From NCBI GenBank assembly GCA_028095005.1, contig CM051460.1:20011501-20075500 (forward strand): DNA of 64,000 nt. The letters run 5' to 3'. The notes below the pieces were generated by a model, which searched no databases, was not told the origin of the DNA, and saw nothing but the letters and a program-made list of their open reading frames with translations. Of this stretch, positions 53,065 to 64,000 are shown piece by piece. The DNA is from Rhynchospora pubera. Lineage: Eukaryota > Streptophyta > Magnoliopsida > Poales > Cyperaceae. The translations under genes were made by a program, and so were the position numbers. Position 1 is the stretch's first letter; each line of letters starts with the position of its first letter.

Positions 53065-54073
53065 ATGGCCTCAACCTCACTCTCTCTCAACGCCCCACTC
53101 CTCCGCTTCTCTCTACACCGACCCATCTCTCTAGCTTCCCGCTTCTTTTCCCCTCTCCTTTTCCCAAATCCTCTCCACTCCTCTTCCCTCCGCCATGTCT
53201 CCACGCACACCGCCATTGCCACCTCTCTTCGTGATACCGCCGCCAAATTGCCCGAATTTGAAAGCTCCGAGGAAGACAAAGAACAGGAAGAGAAACAGAA
53301 ACAGGTGGTGTTGCCGAGATTCCCGGTTCCCAAATTGACGGTGAAGGAGAAGAAGGAATTGGCTTCCTATGCTCACAGTCTCGGCAAGAAGCTCAAGTAT
53401 CAGCAAGTCGGCAAGTCTGGCGTCACGCTGGCTGTTGCGGCATCTTTTGTACAAACCCTTGAGGCCAATGAGCTTCTCAAGGTCTCTCTCTCTCTCTTGC
53501 CCCTTTTAGATTAGCATTGCCAAGTTGTGGAATATTAATATGACAGAAATGTTCAGCCTTTACATCCGTCTCAATGGTCAGGAAGATCTTATGATTTTGA
53601 TATTTAATTAACTATATATTGTAGTTAGGCTTGTATGAGTGTTTAAGGCAATTATATTAAATAGTAAATACTAAGATACCTGATTTAAACAGTGTATTTA
53701 ATTCATCATTCTTCCTTAAAATTATGTTGTGTATTTTGCTACTGAATGACAAATAACAAACTTTGAATTGATGTGAATGCAGTTAAAGGTGCATGGTAAC
53801 TGCCCTGAAGAGTTTCAAAATGTAATTAGACTACTTGAGGAGTCTACGGGTTCTGTTGCCGTTGGCCAGATTGGTCGATCTGTTATTCTGTACAGGCCAA
53901 GCCTTTCCAAAATGAAAAAGGAAAAGACCCAAAACGGCGCAGATAGTGCCAGTAAACCTAGGTCTTTCAAGAAACCTTCAAGAACTAGTTCTGGGTTTGC
54001 TAAACCTGGGAGTACATCAAAAGTTGGAACTAATAAAAGGGGATCAAGAGCATCTTATTCTAAAAACCCGTGA
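53065..54073 (+). CDS. YhbY-like CRM-domain RNA-binding protein, probably plastid-targeted (2 exons, 235 aa)
   Basis: Exons 53065-53481 and 53783-54073 give 708 nt in frame. Residues 1-55 are Ser/Leu/Arg-rich with few acidic residues, resembling a transit peptide; 60-80 are acidic. A single CRM domain spans about 90-180: LTVKEKKELASYAHSLGKKL, the G-x-x-G-like VGKSGVT, ANELLKLKVHGNCPEEF, and the closing GQIGRSVILYRPS. The tail from about 185 is Lys/Arg/Ser-rich and likely disordered. Bacterial YhbY binds pre-50S ribosomes, and plant CRM proteins act in organellar intron splicing and ribosome assembly; for this single-CRM form the exact target is unknown. The start at 53065 was chosen for its CACCATGGCC context; ATG 52981 would add 28 residues. 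Confidence 0.88.
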
Positions 54074-54756
54074 CATCAGTAAGACTTTTACTTTTTGTAT
54101 CTAATTTTACTATTGATGCTTGGCAGTAGAAAATTTTGTTAGAATTTGGTATCTTTTATTTTTTACACATGCTTTACAATGAGTTGCTTGTATATTAGTA
54201 AAATATAATTGTACTGGAACTGGGGAATTGGTTGCAGGTGCCTAATTTTGGTACAATTAGTCTTTATGTTCCTGGGGGCTTAATTTGTTTATTGCATGGT
54301 TAATACAGCTCTTGCACACGGTGCTTGTTAAATTCCCAGAAGAGGAATTCAGTGAACCATGTCACGGATTGTCCTGTTAATTTATTTTCTCATCCATTGA
54401 AATATAAACTTAAAATCAAATGCTTTGGGGCTAGAATTATACTGCATCAGTAATTTCACACTATAAGACAAAATACAAGTCCAGTGCTTGATGGAATTCC
54501 TTCTTTTTTTTTCTTTAATTCTGATTTGCAATCTTTACTTCTCTATTGGTGACTACCATTTGTAACAATAAGAAAACAAGATTTTATCAAAACACACATA
54601 AAGATCTTTCTATCGATCAAGAAAAAGTAAATCTACTCCATCTGGTACTTTTCTTGATTTAATAATTGAGATTCTCCATCAAATAGAGTGGCAACAATTT
54701 ATGATGTTTTTAAAGGGCACGTATTTCTTTACTAATAACAACTGGAAATAAGAAGA
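54074..54756. other. 3' region of the CRM gene, AT-rich intergenic DNA
   Basis: No gene is seen. Nothing recognised before the fold-back element at 54757. Confidence 0.5.
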
Positions 54757-55140
54757 AGAGTAAATTTATTGTGCACCATGGTATATATAAGCTTTTGTGC
54801 AACCGTTTTGGTCTGTGGTTTCACAAATTGTCAATCTAATTTAACCAATATAATCAGTATATTGAAATCTCACTGAAATCAAAATTTTACATTTTTTATT
54901 TTTTTTGTTTATTTGTACTTTCTATTTTTTATATTCTTGCTACTTGTTTGTATCCAAAAATGGTAAGCGGACAAAAAATCATAAATTTTTTTTTTAAAAT
55001 AAAAAAAATTGTTTTCTATGAGATTTCAATATATAGATTGGGTTGGTTAAATTAGATTTGATAATTTGTAAAATACCGACCAAAACAGTCATGGTGCACG
55101 AAAAACTTATATGCACTATGGTGCACGATAGGTTTACTCT
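54757..55140. mobile_element. Fold-back MITE-like element, ~384 bp
   Basis: The left end AGAGTAAATTTATTGTGCAC and the reverse complement of the right end, AGAGTAAACCTATCGTGCAC, continue as an imperfect inverted repeat of about 40 bp. Inner inverted blocks (AAATTTTACATTTTTT; CAATCTAATTTAACCAA with its complement) make the whole element foldable. It is flanked by AAGAA-rich sequence, with no certain target duplication. Confidence 0.75.
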
Positions 55141-56408
55141 AAGAAAGAATGTAATTTTCTTATTATCGACTTAAATTAAATATGATTTAATGCTCCCAAA
55201 TATGTAATCAGAAGAACGGAGGGAATAATATCCCCTAATAAAGTAAATTCAAAATAATATCAGAACTTTATTCAAATTATTAACAAATCTAAATATTCGT
55301 TAACAATCCTATTATTTTGTAAATTATCATGTCAATATTTATTGCCAATGATTAAAAATAAAAATAACGAAAATATATTGAAATGTTTGGCGAGTCTCGC
55401 AAATTGAAAGTAAGATAAACTTCGTATATTTTGATAATTCTGGTTCCAACATATGTGTTAATTTAACACGCAAAGTCGCTATTGGAGCATTTTTCTCGCG
55501 CTACAAACAAAAATATGGTTCAGCCTTAAATTCCCTACGGACTGCTGACAATTAATGTGATGTTTTACTCTCAAACAACCACACTACCACAGTCCGTGAA
55601 AATAAAAACCACAGACATGTCATCATTTGTCAAACGTGTGCAAGTACTCATCGCAGAATGCGATCCGACCTTGAAATCGATTTTTATTTGTTTTATTCAC
55701 TTCGGTCCTTCGAAATATAAGTAAAACGAAATGTTTGATAAGCTTATATCAAATAATAAGGACAATGGATTTGTTGGCGTAACTAGGCGTAAGCGAACCC
55801 TAAAAAAAATAAGGACAATGGATGAGACCAAAAAAAAAAAAAGAAAAAAGAAAAAGAAAAAAAAATAATTAATTTGTTGGATAATCGCGCTCGGGTTGTT
55901 CATAAATACATGCACGTCACACTGCTCGCAAAAAAATAGAGATTACACTACTATATTTATCTAAAATCACATATTTTTTTTTTTACTTCTAAATTGATGT
56001 GTAACATAAGATAGTATGAGCAGCTAAATAAGAGGATCATTTTTGTGCCATGTGCAAAATGTATCAATCTTGCACATCATTTCCAATTCCGGAGGTTAAA
56101 TGGATGCATGCATAAATCTACAGTGTAGCTCATGTTTTAGGTTCTCGCTTTACACTGTTATTAACAGTGTAAATTTTCTTCTAACGCACATTCCAGGATT
56201 TAAAAAAAGTTCGGAACTTAATTACGTACCCAAACTACCAGAATAAGTCGATCAACAAATTATATATTACCTGAAAGGACAACTCGCCCTATGTAAATCT
56301 TTTCACAAATAAAAAGATTTGCAATTTTATTTATATGCGATGGTAGATCTCATCAATGTTCAAGTTCCTTATATTGAAAAAAATCTAATTAAATATTTAC
56401 TTACTGAG
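55141..56408. other. AT-rich intergenic DNA
   Basis: No gene is seen. There is an A-rich tract at about 55829-55870 (A/G simple sequence). Nothing else was recognised. Confidence 0.5.
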
Positions 56409-56792
56409 TAATGCTAAAATCAAACACGTTTGACACTTGAGCCGTCAAACGCATATTTTCACAGTTGAGATACGAACGCGATTGGATCTCAATTTCGAGA
56501 TTACAATGTTCGACGAAAGTGTTCAATTTCTTCTTCATAATGAAATCTTCTTGGAGGTTAAGTTTTATTTTTTTGAATTTATTTACTATTTTTTAATTAT
56601 AGAAAATCCTCAAACCAATTAGTTTTGGACCCTCTAAATTTAAAAACTTCCAAAACAATATTTCAGGATAAAAATTATATGTAAAAGTTGGTCTCTAAGA
56701 AAATTTAAATTTGAAGATCAAATTGAGTGATTTAGATTGGTTGTTTAAAATTTTAATAGTTAAGTATTGGATCGCATTTGACTCTAATATTA
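56409..56792. mobile_element. Decayed fold-back MITE-like element
   Basis: TAATGCTAAAATCAAACACG at the left is similar to the reverse complement of the right end, TAATATTAGAGTCAAATGCG. The length and AT-rich fold-back interior (TTATGTAAAAGTTGGTCTCT near the centre-right) resemble the elements at 30798, 54757 and 59091. The match is weaker, so this is tentative. Confidence 0.5.
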
Positions 56793-57681
56793 CCTAAAAA
56801 ATTAAAGTTTTGGAATTAGTTTTGATCTTAAAAGATGTGATATACATTCACACTAATTTTGAAGAAAATTAATGTCGTAACTATTGTAAGATTGTTGCCA
56901 GCAATTATGAATATTTCATTTTTTACATTCTTTGCAAAATAATTCAAAACTCTTATTTTATATTTTTTCTTGAAATTCGATCTGTATTTAATTTGTTCTC
57001 CATATGAAATATTCTGGTTGGAAATTAAATTTTTATATTTTATTATTCAATTTTTTTTATAATTTGGATCTAGCAATTAATGCTAGTGCATTTTAATTAT
57101 CTCCCACATTATACAACACGATATATCTCCTACCAAATATCCTTTCGGTTACACCTCAAATTTAAAAAGTGATACAATGTATTGAAGGTTATAGCATATC
57201 AACAAAAATCCTTATTAATTTAATCTCTTTGTAGATATCCAAACCATTTTTATTTACGCGTTTCTTTCCTCCCCTTTCAATAAACCCACTATCTATCTGT
57301 TAAATGTAAATCTCTGCCACTTATTGAGTAATTACAATCAAACTTCAATTGGCTAAGGATTAAAAAAGGGGTCCCTTTCTTAATTTGTCAAAAAGGAGAA
57401 AAGGATCTGTGGCATCTGAGACCCACACAACACAAGGATTAAAGAATTTAAACTTGGCGATTCCATTTATTTTCGCAATTGGCTTAGCTTGAGTAGCGTC
57501 ACAAGGTGAGCATGCATCAGATAGGATCTCTTACTTTAATCTTTTTCATGTCACTTTTTGCTGTAAGGCCGTTGTTGTAAGTTTATTTCCCTACCACTCC
57601 TTATTCCGAAAACAGAAAAAAGAAGGGAAAGAAAAACTTCAATTCTCTGTTACACTACGCATCCTTGTATACCTTCCAAAC
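56793..57681. other. Upstream region of the F5H gene
   Basis: AT-rich spacer becoming less AT-rich from about 57240. The last few hundred bases are the likely F5H promoter. No other gene is seen. Confidence 0.5.
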
Positions 57682-57689
57682 TATAAATA
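57682..57689 (+). promoter_or_regulatory. TATA box of the F5H gene
   Basis: TATAAATA lies 75 bp before the CYP84A start codon, within CAAACTATAAATACACCCC. This gives a likely start site near 57715 and a short 5' UTR. Confidence 0.8.
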
Positions 57690-57763
57690 CACCCCAACTA
57701 GTGCACACTCTTTTCATCTTAAGAAAGCAGTACATCCTTGAATCCTATAGGAAAGCAGAGACC

Positions 57764-60700
57764 ATGGAGTGGCTTCAACTTCAAGACCCAGTGTTCTTGC
57801 CAATCATATGCATCAGTCTCTTTATTATTTTCAAGCTCTGGAAGGATCGACGCCACGCCCCATTCCCGCCGGGGCCACCACAACTGCCCATCTTGGGCAA
57901 CATGCTAATGATGGGTGAGTTAACGCACCGCGGCCTGGCAGCTTTGGCTGAGCGTTATGGCGGCCTCCTTCACCTCCGACTTGGCTTTCTTCATGCCTTT
58001 GCAGTTTCTACACCAGAAATGGCACGCCAAGTGCTTCAGGTATTACTCAGTCAATTACTCTCAAAAGTGAAAAACTTATGATACATAAAGTTTTGTTTCT
58101 ATTGTTTTCTTATATGGCTTTTAAAGTTTTAAGCTCACTGCCAAGAACTGTTGTCGAAAATATTACTTTCTTTTTTTTGTGTTCATTTAATTTGCCTTCG
58201 TTACAGGTTCAAGATAATGTCTTTTCGAACCGCCCAGCCACCATCGCGATTGCTTATCTGTCATACAACCGTGCTGATATGGCGTTTGCTCATTATGGTC
58301 CTTTCTGGCGCCAAATGCGTAAACTTTGTGTTATGAAGCTATTCAGTCGGAAGCGGGCTGAATCCTGGGCCTCTGTTCGGGACGAGGTTGGTTAGTTAAC
58401 TCTGATAATTTGCCTTTGTTTATGAGTTATATGACTTGCCAATTTCAACAAATAAATAGTCTTACCGAAAGTTGCACTATATATTTTGTTTTTCCCTTTT
58501 CATGGGTAGGTTGACTTGATGATCCGCTCTGTTGCAAACAGCACTTCTGGCGCAACTGTAAACCTAGGCGAACTCATATTCACCCTGACAATGAACATAA
58601 CCTTCAGAGCAGCCTTTGGAGCAAAAGGAAATGACGACCAAGAGGAATTTATATCAATTTTACAAGAGTTCTCTAAGCTCTTTGGAGCTTTTAATATTGG
58701 TGATTTCATCCCATCGCTAGGTTGGATGGATTTTCAAGGGATTAATAAGCGGCTCAAAGCAGCCCGTGCATCACTAGATCGGTTCATTGATAAGATCATA
58801 GATGAACACATCGAAAATCCAAAAAGTAGTGATGACGTGGATGCTGATATGGTGGATGACATGTTGGCATTTCTAGCGGAATCGAAGGATGCGAAAGGGG
58901 GAGAAGATGGAGATGATTTGCAAAACAGCCTCAGACTTACCAGGGACAATATCAAAGCTATAATCATGGTACGGTACGCTTCAGTGAGACCTTACTTTTG
59001 TGTTTATCACCAATTAATATATGGCAATCTTTAGTCGTTACCCTTCTACAGAAAATGAAACTTCTAAATCTATATATATATATATAGAGAGGTGGGCTAA
59101 AGTGTCATAGATGTCTTTTTTGAGATATTTTTTTAAGATCCGAAATTTAATCGGTCGATCCAAACCGTTTAAATTGATCAGCATATTGAAATACCATTGG
59201 AGACCAAATTTTACATTTTTTAAAATTTTTTTTGTATTTATTTTGATATGTTCAAATTGGAGGGTCTGAAATACTGCAATTATAACATTTTTTTAAAATA
59301 TCATAATATATAGCAAAAAAAATTCGAAAAAATGTAAAATTTGGTCTCCAAGGATATTTTAATGTGGTGAATTACTTGAATGGTTCAAATTGAGCATTTG
59401 AATTTTGGATCTCGAAAAACGACTCTATGGCACGGGACCCTCTGTGTCATCTATGACACATTAGCCATCCTATATATATATATATGATCGCATATGAAAC
59501 GATATTTCAATTAGTGCAATCCGCTTAAAGTTGGTCTTTACATAGCTATTCAGATATATTGCAAGATTTTAGATTTTCTTTCTAGGCAAATGTTGGTGTA
59601 GTTATATTTTGAAAAATATTAGAGATTAGACATATTACCAATTTGCTAGACTTTTTGCGTTGTACCAACACATTAGAAAAATCTATGAATAGCACATTGC
59701 TACATTATAGGGTGCGTTTGGATAGGTGTGGGAAGAAGGGAAGAAGGGAAAAAGTGGAAAGAAATATTGGGAAGTGTGTAACTTTGTGAAGAGTTTGGAT
59801 TGTTTATAATTTTTCTTCTTCTTCTTCCTTCTTCTTCTTCTTTCTTCCAACAATCCAAACGCAGGCATAGATATTAATTGATTAGGGTAGGTCTATCATA
59901 AGAAAATTGCTAGACTTTCAAGTAGATAGTGAAAGGAAATTGTATCTTGCTAAAGGCTACCCTTTCTTGTAGTGTTACAAGTATGTAAGTATAGTTAACT
60001 TTCACTGACATTAAATTTGATAACAGATTATTTGAATTTTGAATAGCTTGATTGATTGTTAATACATAGTTGTACATATATAGAACACAAACATAACTAA
60101 CAAGGAAACATAAATCAAAACCAAATTCTAAAGATTCTAGATATCAAAATAAAATCTGATTGATTACAGAATCGTAACTAATACTTACAGAGATCTGATT
60201 GATTGTAGAATCGTAAACTACTACTTATAAAGATCAAGATCTTATGTTACAAAATCGACAAACTTTTAGTATAACAGTCATGTTTAAAAAGTATAAACAT
60301 GCTAATAAATAGTCCATAAGCAGGTAAAGTTAATCCCTGATTTGTATATTTTACGAATAAGTTGACATGAATTCAATTAGATTAACACTTCAATACAGTC
60401 AGCACATGTATCGTCCTTTTTTTTTAATATAATCTTTTTAGACAAATTTAACAGTGGCTGTCAAATATGTCGTCCAGTTAAACTGCGATCCTCTGTCACA
60501 AAAAAAAAAAAGGTTAAAACTGTCATCTTCTGGCGATTTTTAACAGCAAGACTTTTCTTCATATTTAGAAAAGTACGTGGATGAAATTTCTAAATTAATT
60601 CTATCCATGTATAAAATTCCCCCTAGTGACGAATATACATTGATCAGTTCCTATCTTGTAAAGGAACTTTACATTTACGCTATTTGAATTTTGAGCCTTT

Positions 60701-63177
60701 AGTTGTGACTAATCCAAAACAAGACATAGCTCATTTGGTTCTGAAATATCGCGCACATTTATTGGATGGCTATTGGGTGTGTTTGGATACATGGTTGAAT
60801 AAAAAATAAGAATAAGAAATCTTAAAATGCGTGTTTGTCTAAATTTTTTATATTATAATTTTGTTAGTATAAGAATAAGAATCAAAATTCTTTATTCTTG
60901 TGTTGTTTGGGTTGCACAAAAATAAGGAATTTGATAGTATATTTATTTTTCCTAGTCTTTTATATGCATGATGCATCCACATACTTTTTTTTCATTAAAG
61001 TTATTCAGTTCCTCCCGTGTCGCGCCCATGCCTGTTAATCCATGATTCTACTTACGTTGTCACGTGCGGGTTGGGTGAAGTCATGAACATATCTCATTTT
61101 TGTAAAATTTTGTTTGCTTTGTCAGGGAAAAATTATAATCACATCACATAAATTTTCTGTGACAGAACAAACAACACAATAAATACACCATATGCTCTGT
61201 TTCTTCTACGACTGTTCTCAACTATCAAGATCTTTACTAGAGCTAACGGACTAGAGCTAACTAATTTCAAGACAATAGTAATGCACCATGTCACCATACT
61301 GTATGTTCTCTATAGCTAAGACTACTCTCAACTATGAAGATGTTACTTGTAACTACCTTTACAGCTAGGTGCATCTTTGGTAGGTCTGCACTTACTCCTA
61401 TATTATTAAAAAAGAATTATACAAACATCCGTGACACTTAACTAAATATATATCTTATTGATAACACTTTATTTTCATTGATTATTTCACTTTTTTTTAA
61501 TAAAACACATGAGGACAATTTATTATCAAGCCTGATCATTTTTATAACATATAATCTGAATTTTGGGCCATACCACACGTCATCTTGTAACATTACTAGT
61601 TTGATTTTATTTAACCTTTCTCTTCGTTTCGATCATATATATGTCTCATGTGTCATCTTTTCGATCTCCTCATTTATTTAATGTATATATGATGCAATCG
61701 AGTTATTTCTAGTTTTTTTAGGGTCTGGTGGCAAAGTACACACTGACAAATTTTATTAAATAAAAAAATATTAACAAAAAGAATAAATTAGAAAAAGAAA
61801 TAAAATTCTACACAGTTATTTATAGTTATATGCTTCTTTATTGTTAAATTATATAACTTTTTGATTATTTGTATTCAAATGTCATTGATATTGGATACAA
61901 ATTTTTCATAAAATTGTGGTATTGTAAATTTGTAATAAACAGTTTTTTCTCAATAATTATTTGGTTTGTCCCGACGAAACTGAGGAATAATATAGTATAT
62001 ATAATCAAGAGGTACTGTTTAAAAGGTTTGGACACCTGATTGGCTCTCAGTCAATTAATTTACCACTCATGAAAACAAAACCTGACCCTTTCGGCTGCTT
62101 TCTTTGAGAAATTTGCACGAATTACACCTTTTTACCTGATAATGTAGCTGTCAATGTCAAAAAAAAAAAACATTATCAACCACTCCTCCGTCTCATTACT
62201 AGCCAACTCACCTCCATGTTTCAAAATTGCTAACCTTCAGTATCTATCAGCCGTAATTTATAAAGATAGTGAAAGCTTATTATGCTTATAAGAAAATTTA
62301 CTTTATGGTTAGTTACTGTCAGTATCAGCTATTTCAAAAGAATCCCTTTATAAAAACTTAGGTAATTAACCATGTTACATAAAACTCTCATGTTTATCTA
62401 GTAAAACCTTGCATTAATATGTAAACAAACAATTCTTCTGACATCCTCTAACATAACGACTAAATTAACAAAGGAAAATTTAAGAATGTTCACAATTTGC
62501 AACTTATTTTCACTGATAAATCAAGTGTTCTTCCATTGGTGCAGGATGTAATGTTTGGAGGCACAGAGACGGTAGCATCCGCCATTGAGTGGGCCATGTC
62601 AGAACTGATGAAAAGCCCAGACAACATGCGGCAGCTCCAAGCTGAACTTGCCAGCACAATCGGTCTAGACCGAAAGGTGCAAGATATAGACCTCGACAAA
62701 CTTCCTTTCCTCAAGTGTGTCGTAAAAGAAACCCTCCGGCTTCATCCGCCAATCCCTCTCCTCCTGCATGAAACAGCGGAAGACTGTGTTGTGGCCGGAT
62801 ACTCCGTCCCTAAAAGATCCCGTGTCATGATCAACGTGTTTGCCATCGGTCGTGACAAGTCTGCCTGGAAAGATGCCGACACATTTCACCCCTCGAGATT
62901 CAGTGATACCGGCGATAGTGCTGGCAAGGATTTCAAGGGGAGCCATTTTGAGTTCTTGCCATTTGGATCTGGCCGGAGATCATGCCCCGGCATGCAGTTG
63001 GGCCTTTACGGGCTCGAGTTAGCCGTGGCACAGCTAGCACATTGTTTCGACTGGAACCTGCCAGACGGGATGAAACCCAGCGAGCTTGACATGAGCGATG
63101 TGTTCGGGCTGACGGCACCAAGGGCAGTCAGGCTGTCAGCTGTGCCCACACCCAGGCTTAGCTGCCCGTTGTACTGA
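57764..63177 (+). CDS. F5H: Ferulate/coniferaldehyde 5-hydroxylase, cytochrome P450 CYP84A (4 exons, 515 aa)
   Basis: An ER-anchored P450 that 5-hydroxylates coniferaldehyde/coniferyl alcohol, the committing step to syringyl lignin and sinapate esters, working with NADPH-P450 reductase and upstream of COMT. Exons: 57764-58039, 58207-58386, 58510-58968, 62545-63177; 1548 nt in frame, GT-AG introns. Residues 5-28: membrane anchor. About 37: Pro-rich hinge FPPGPP. NMLMMGELTHRGLA and VFSNRPATIAIAYL are CYP84 signatures. About 310: I-helix FGGTETVASAIEWA. About 368: KETLRLHP (ExxR). About 444-453: heme loop FGSGRRSCPG with the Cys ligand. C-terminal block: DGMKPSELDMSDVFGLTAP. The length matches the family (about 520). 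Intron 3 splits just before the I-helix motif and is unusually long. All key residues are present, so the gene looks functional. Confidence 0.96.
59091..59470. mobile_element. Fold-back MITE-like element in F5H intron 3
   Basis: The left end GGTGGGCTAAAGTGTCATAG and the reverse complement of the right end, GGATGGCTAATGTGTCATAG, match at 17 of 20 positions. Inner inverted blocks are GAGACCAAATTTTACATTTT and AAAATGTAAAATTTGGTCTC. It is flanked on both sides by TATATATATA runs, consistent with insertion at TA-rich sequence. Confidence 0.82.
59710..59866. mobile_element. Tourist-like MITE, copy 6, in F5H intron 3
   Basis: Ends GGGTGCGTTTGGATAG and CAATCCAAACGCAGGC, flanked by ATA at 59707-59709 and 59867-59869. 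It is very similar to the copy at 23156-23312 across GGTGTGGGAAGAAGGGAAGA and GTGTGTAACTTTGTGAAGAG. Confidence 0.85.
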
Positions 63178-64000
63178 TTACTAAGCTAGACTGGTGGGAG
63201 GTTTGGTGGAAAGTGGAAAGTTGTCAAAAGTTCAAATGTTATTTATGTGCTAAGTGCCTGAGGATTTGGTGTCTTTTCTTTTTAATTAATTTGTTAGGTC
63301 TCTTATGGTGAAGTAAGCAAGTCTTAGTAAGCATGTCATCAATCACCAGTGAGAGTGTGCGAATAAAGAATTAAAGATTTGATTGGGTCAGAACTCGGAA
63401 CTATGTCATGAGCAAGTCCTTGCCGAATATTTAGCAGCTTCCGTTTTCGCAATAGGATGTCTATCATGTTGTTTTAAATTATGAACGTCAAAAATTAGCA
63501 AAATAAAATCTTGGAAATAAGAAATGTTCTTCTGATCTGCATCTACGTTTTCTCTTTTTTTGTATATTTTTATTTTAATTAACATACTAAAATTTAAACT
63601 TGAGAAAAACTTGATTTTTATACTTTAAAAAATATATATTTTAGCCCGTTTACTTTATGAAGGGATAAAAAAATATATTTTACATTAAAGGTACATATTC
63701 AGACCTAAAAAAAATTATGGCAAACAAGATCTTTGGAGACGCGATTCATAATTTTTTTTTATTGACATAATTAATAAATTTGTGATAAAAATATTTTCTG
63801 TTAAAAGTACACAAATTTATAACATTATCAGAAATTACAATCCTTAAAAATTATAAAATTATTCTAAAACTGTACGTTAACATTATGATGTACACGGATC
63901 AATATTACATTAATAATAAATAAAATTGCTCCCAACCCCCAGGTCTTGGTCGAAGGCCCCTCCATTATTTTCGAGGTGGTCCTTTTCACACAATATTTAC
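63178..64000. other. 3' UTR of F5H and AT-rich intergenic DNA
   Basis: AATAAA at 63362-63367, 185 bp after the stop codon, is the best candidate polyadenylation signal. Beyond about 63400 the sequence is AT-rich with no gene seen to the window end. Confidence 0.55.

Larger units (their letters stand above)
58969..62544 (+). other. F5H intron 3, 3.6 kb, with MITE insertions
   Basis: Bounded by ATCATG|GTACGG and GGTGCAG|GATGTA. It contains a fold-back element at 59091-59470 and a Tourist-like MITE at 59710-59866. A short diverged direct repeat, ATCTGATTGATT followed by AGAATCGTAA, lies near 60150-60220. A possible further MITE remnant with GTGTTTGGATACATGG lies at about 60778-60960. The rest is AT-rich without ORFs. 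Confidence 0.85.

Overview
The window is nuclear DNA of a flowering plant, most likely a eudicot. It has AT-rich intergenic DNA, multi-exon genes with GT-AG introns, Ty3/gypsy and Ty1/copia retrotransposons, many small MITEs, and a CYP84A (ferulate 5-hydroxylase) gene of syringyl-lignin synthesis. The species cannot be named from the sequence alone. No tRNA, rRNA, CRISPR array or bacterial feature was seen. Layout, left to right. (1) About 1-19341, minus strand: a very large Ty3/gypsy element of Tat type, cut by the left edge of the window inside integrase. Its single gag-pol frame runs from 11800 to the window edge (about 3930 codons), broken by one in-frame TAA at 1937-1939. It has a second RNase H domain and about 1500 residues of acidic spacer with three diverged repeats between gag and protease. 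Its leader/LTR region carries families of stem-loops and a TATA box. (2) About 19560-21993: a degraded SIRE-like copia LTR with paired near-palindromes. A hAT MITE lies inside it, and next to it a Tourist-like MITE is split by a long-TIR Mutator-like MITE. (3) 21994-28080: AT-rich intergenic DNA with more Tourist-like MITEs and a 5'-truncated LINE (RNase H domain only) that has a poly(A) tail and a 12-bp target duplication. (4) 28384-37114, plus: a 24-exon KIN-7 kinesin with a C-terminal RING finger. (5) 38356-43548, minus: a complete young Ty1/copia (Tork/TNT-like) element with 529-bp LTRs differing at two positions and an intact 1314-aa gag-pol frame. (6) 44255-45214, plus: a broken, truncated methyltransferase-like pseudogene of which three exons remain. 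(7) 47545-52230, plus: SH3P2 (BAR-SH3 protein; 10 exons, 368 aa), whose first intron appears to be GC-AG. (8) 53065-54073, plus: a two-exon, probably plastid-targeted, YhbY-like CRM-domain protein. (9) 57764-63177, plus: F5H/CYP84A, four exons, 515 aa, with a 3.6-kb third intron enlarged by MITEs. The intact host genes share a strand but belong to unrelated pathways: microtubule transport, membrane trafficking/autophagy, organellar RNA work and lignin synthesis. There is no sign that they act as a cluster. The least explained signals are the five stem-loops at 16936-17134, which share one 8-nt loop while their stems vary in a compensated way; a second, smaller stem-loop family at 12871-13313; the paired near-palindromes at 19635-20272; and the repeat-bearing spacer inside the gypsy polyprotein.
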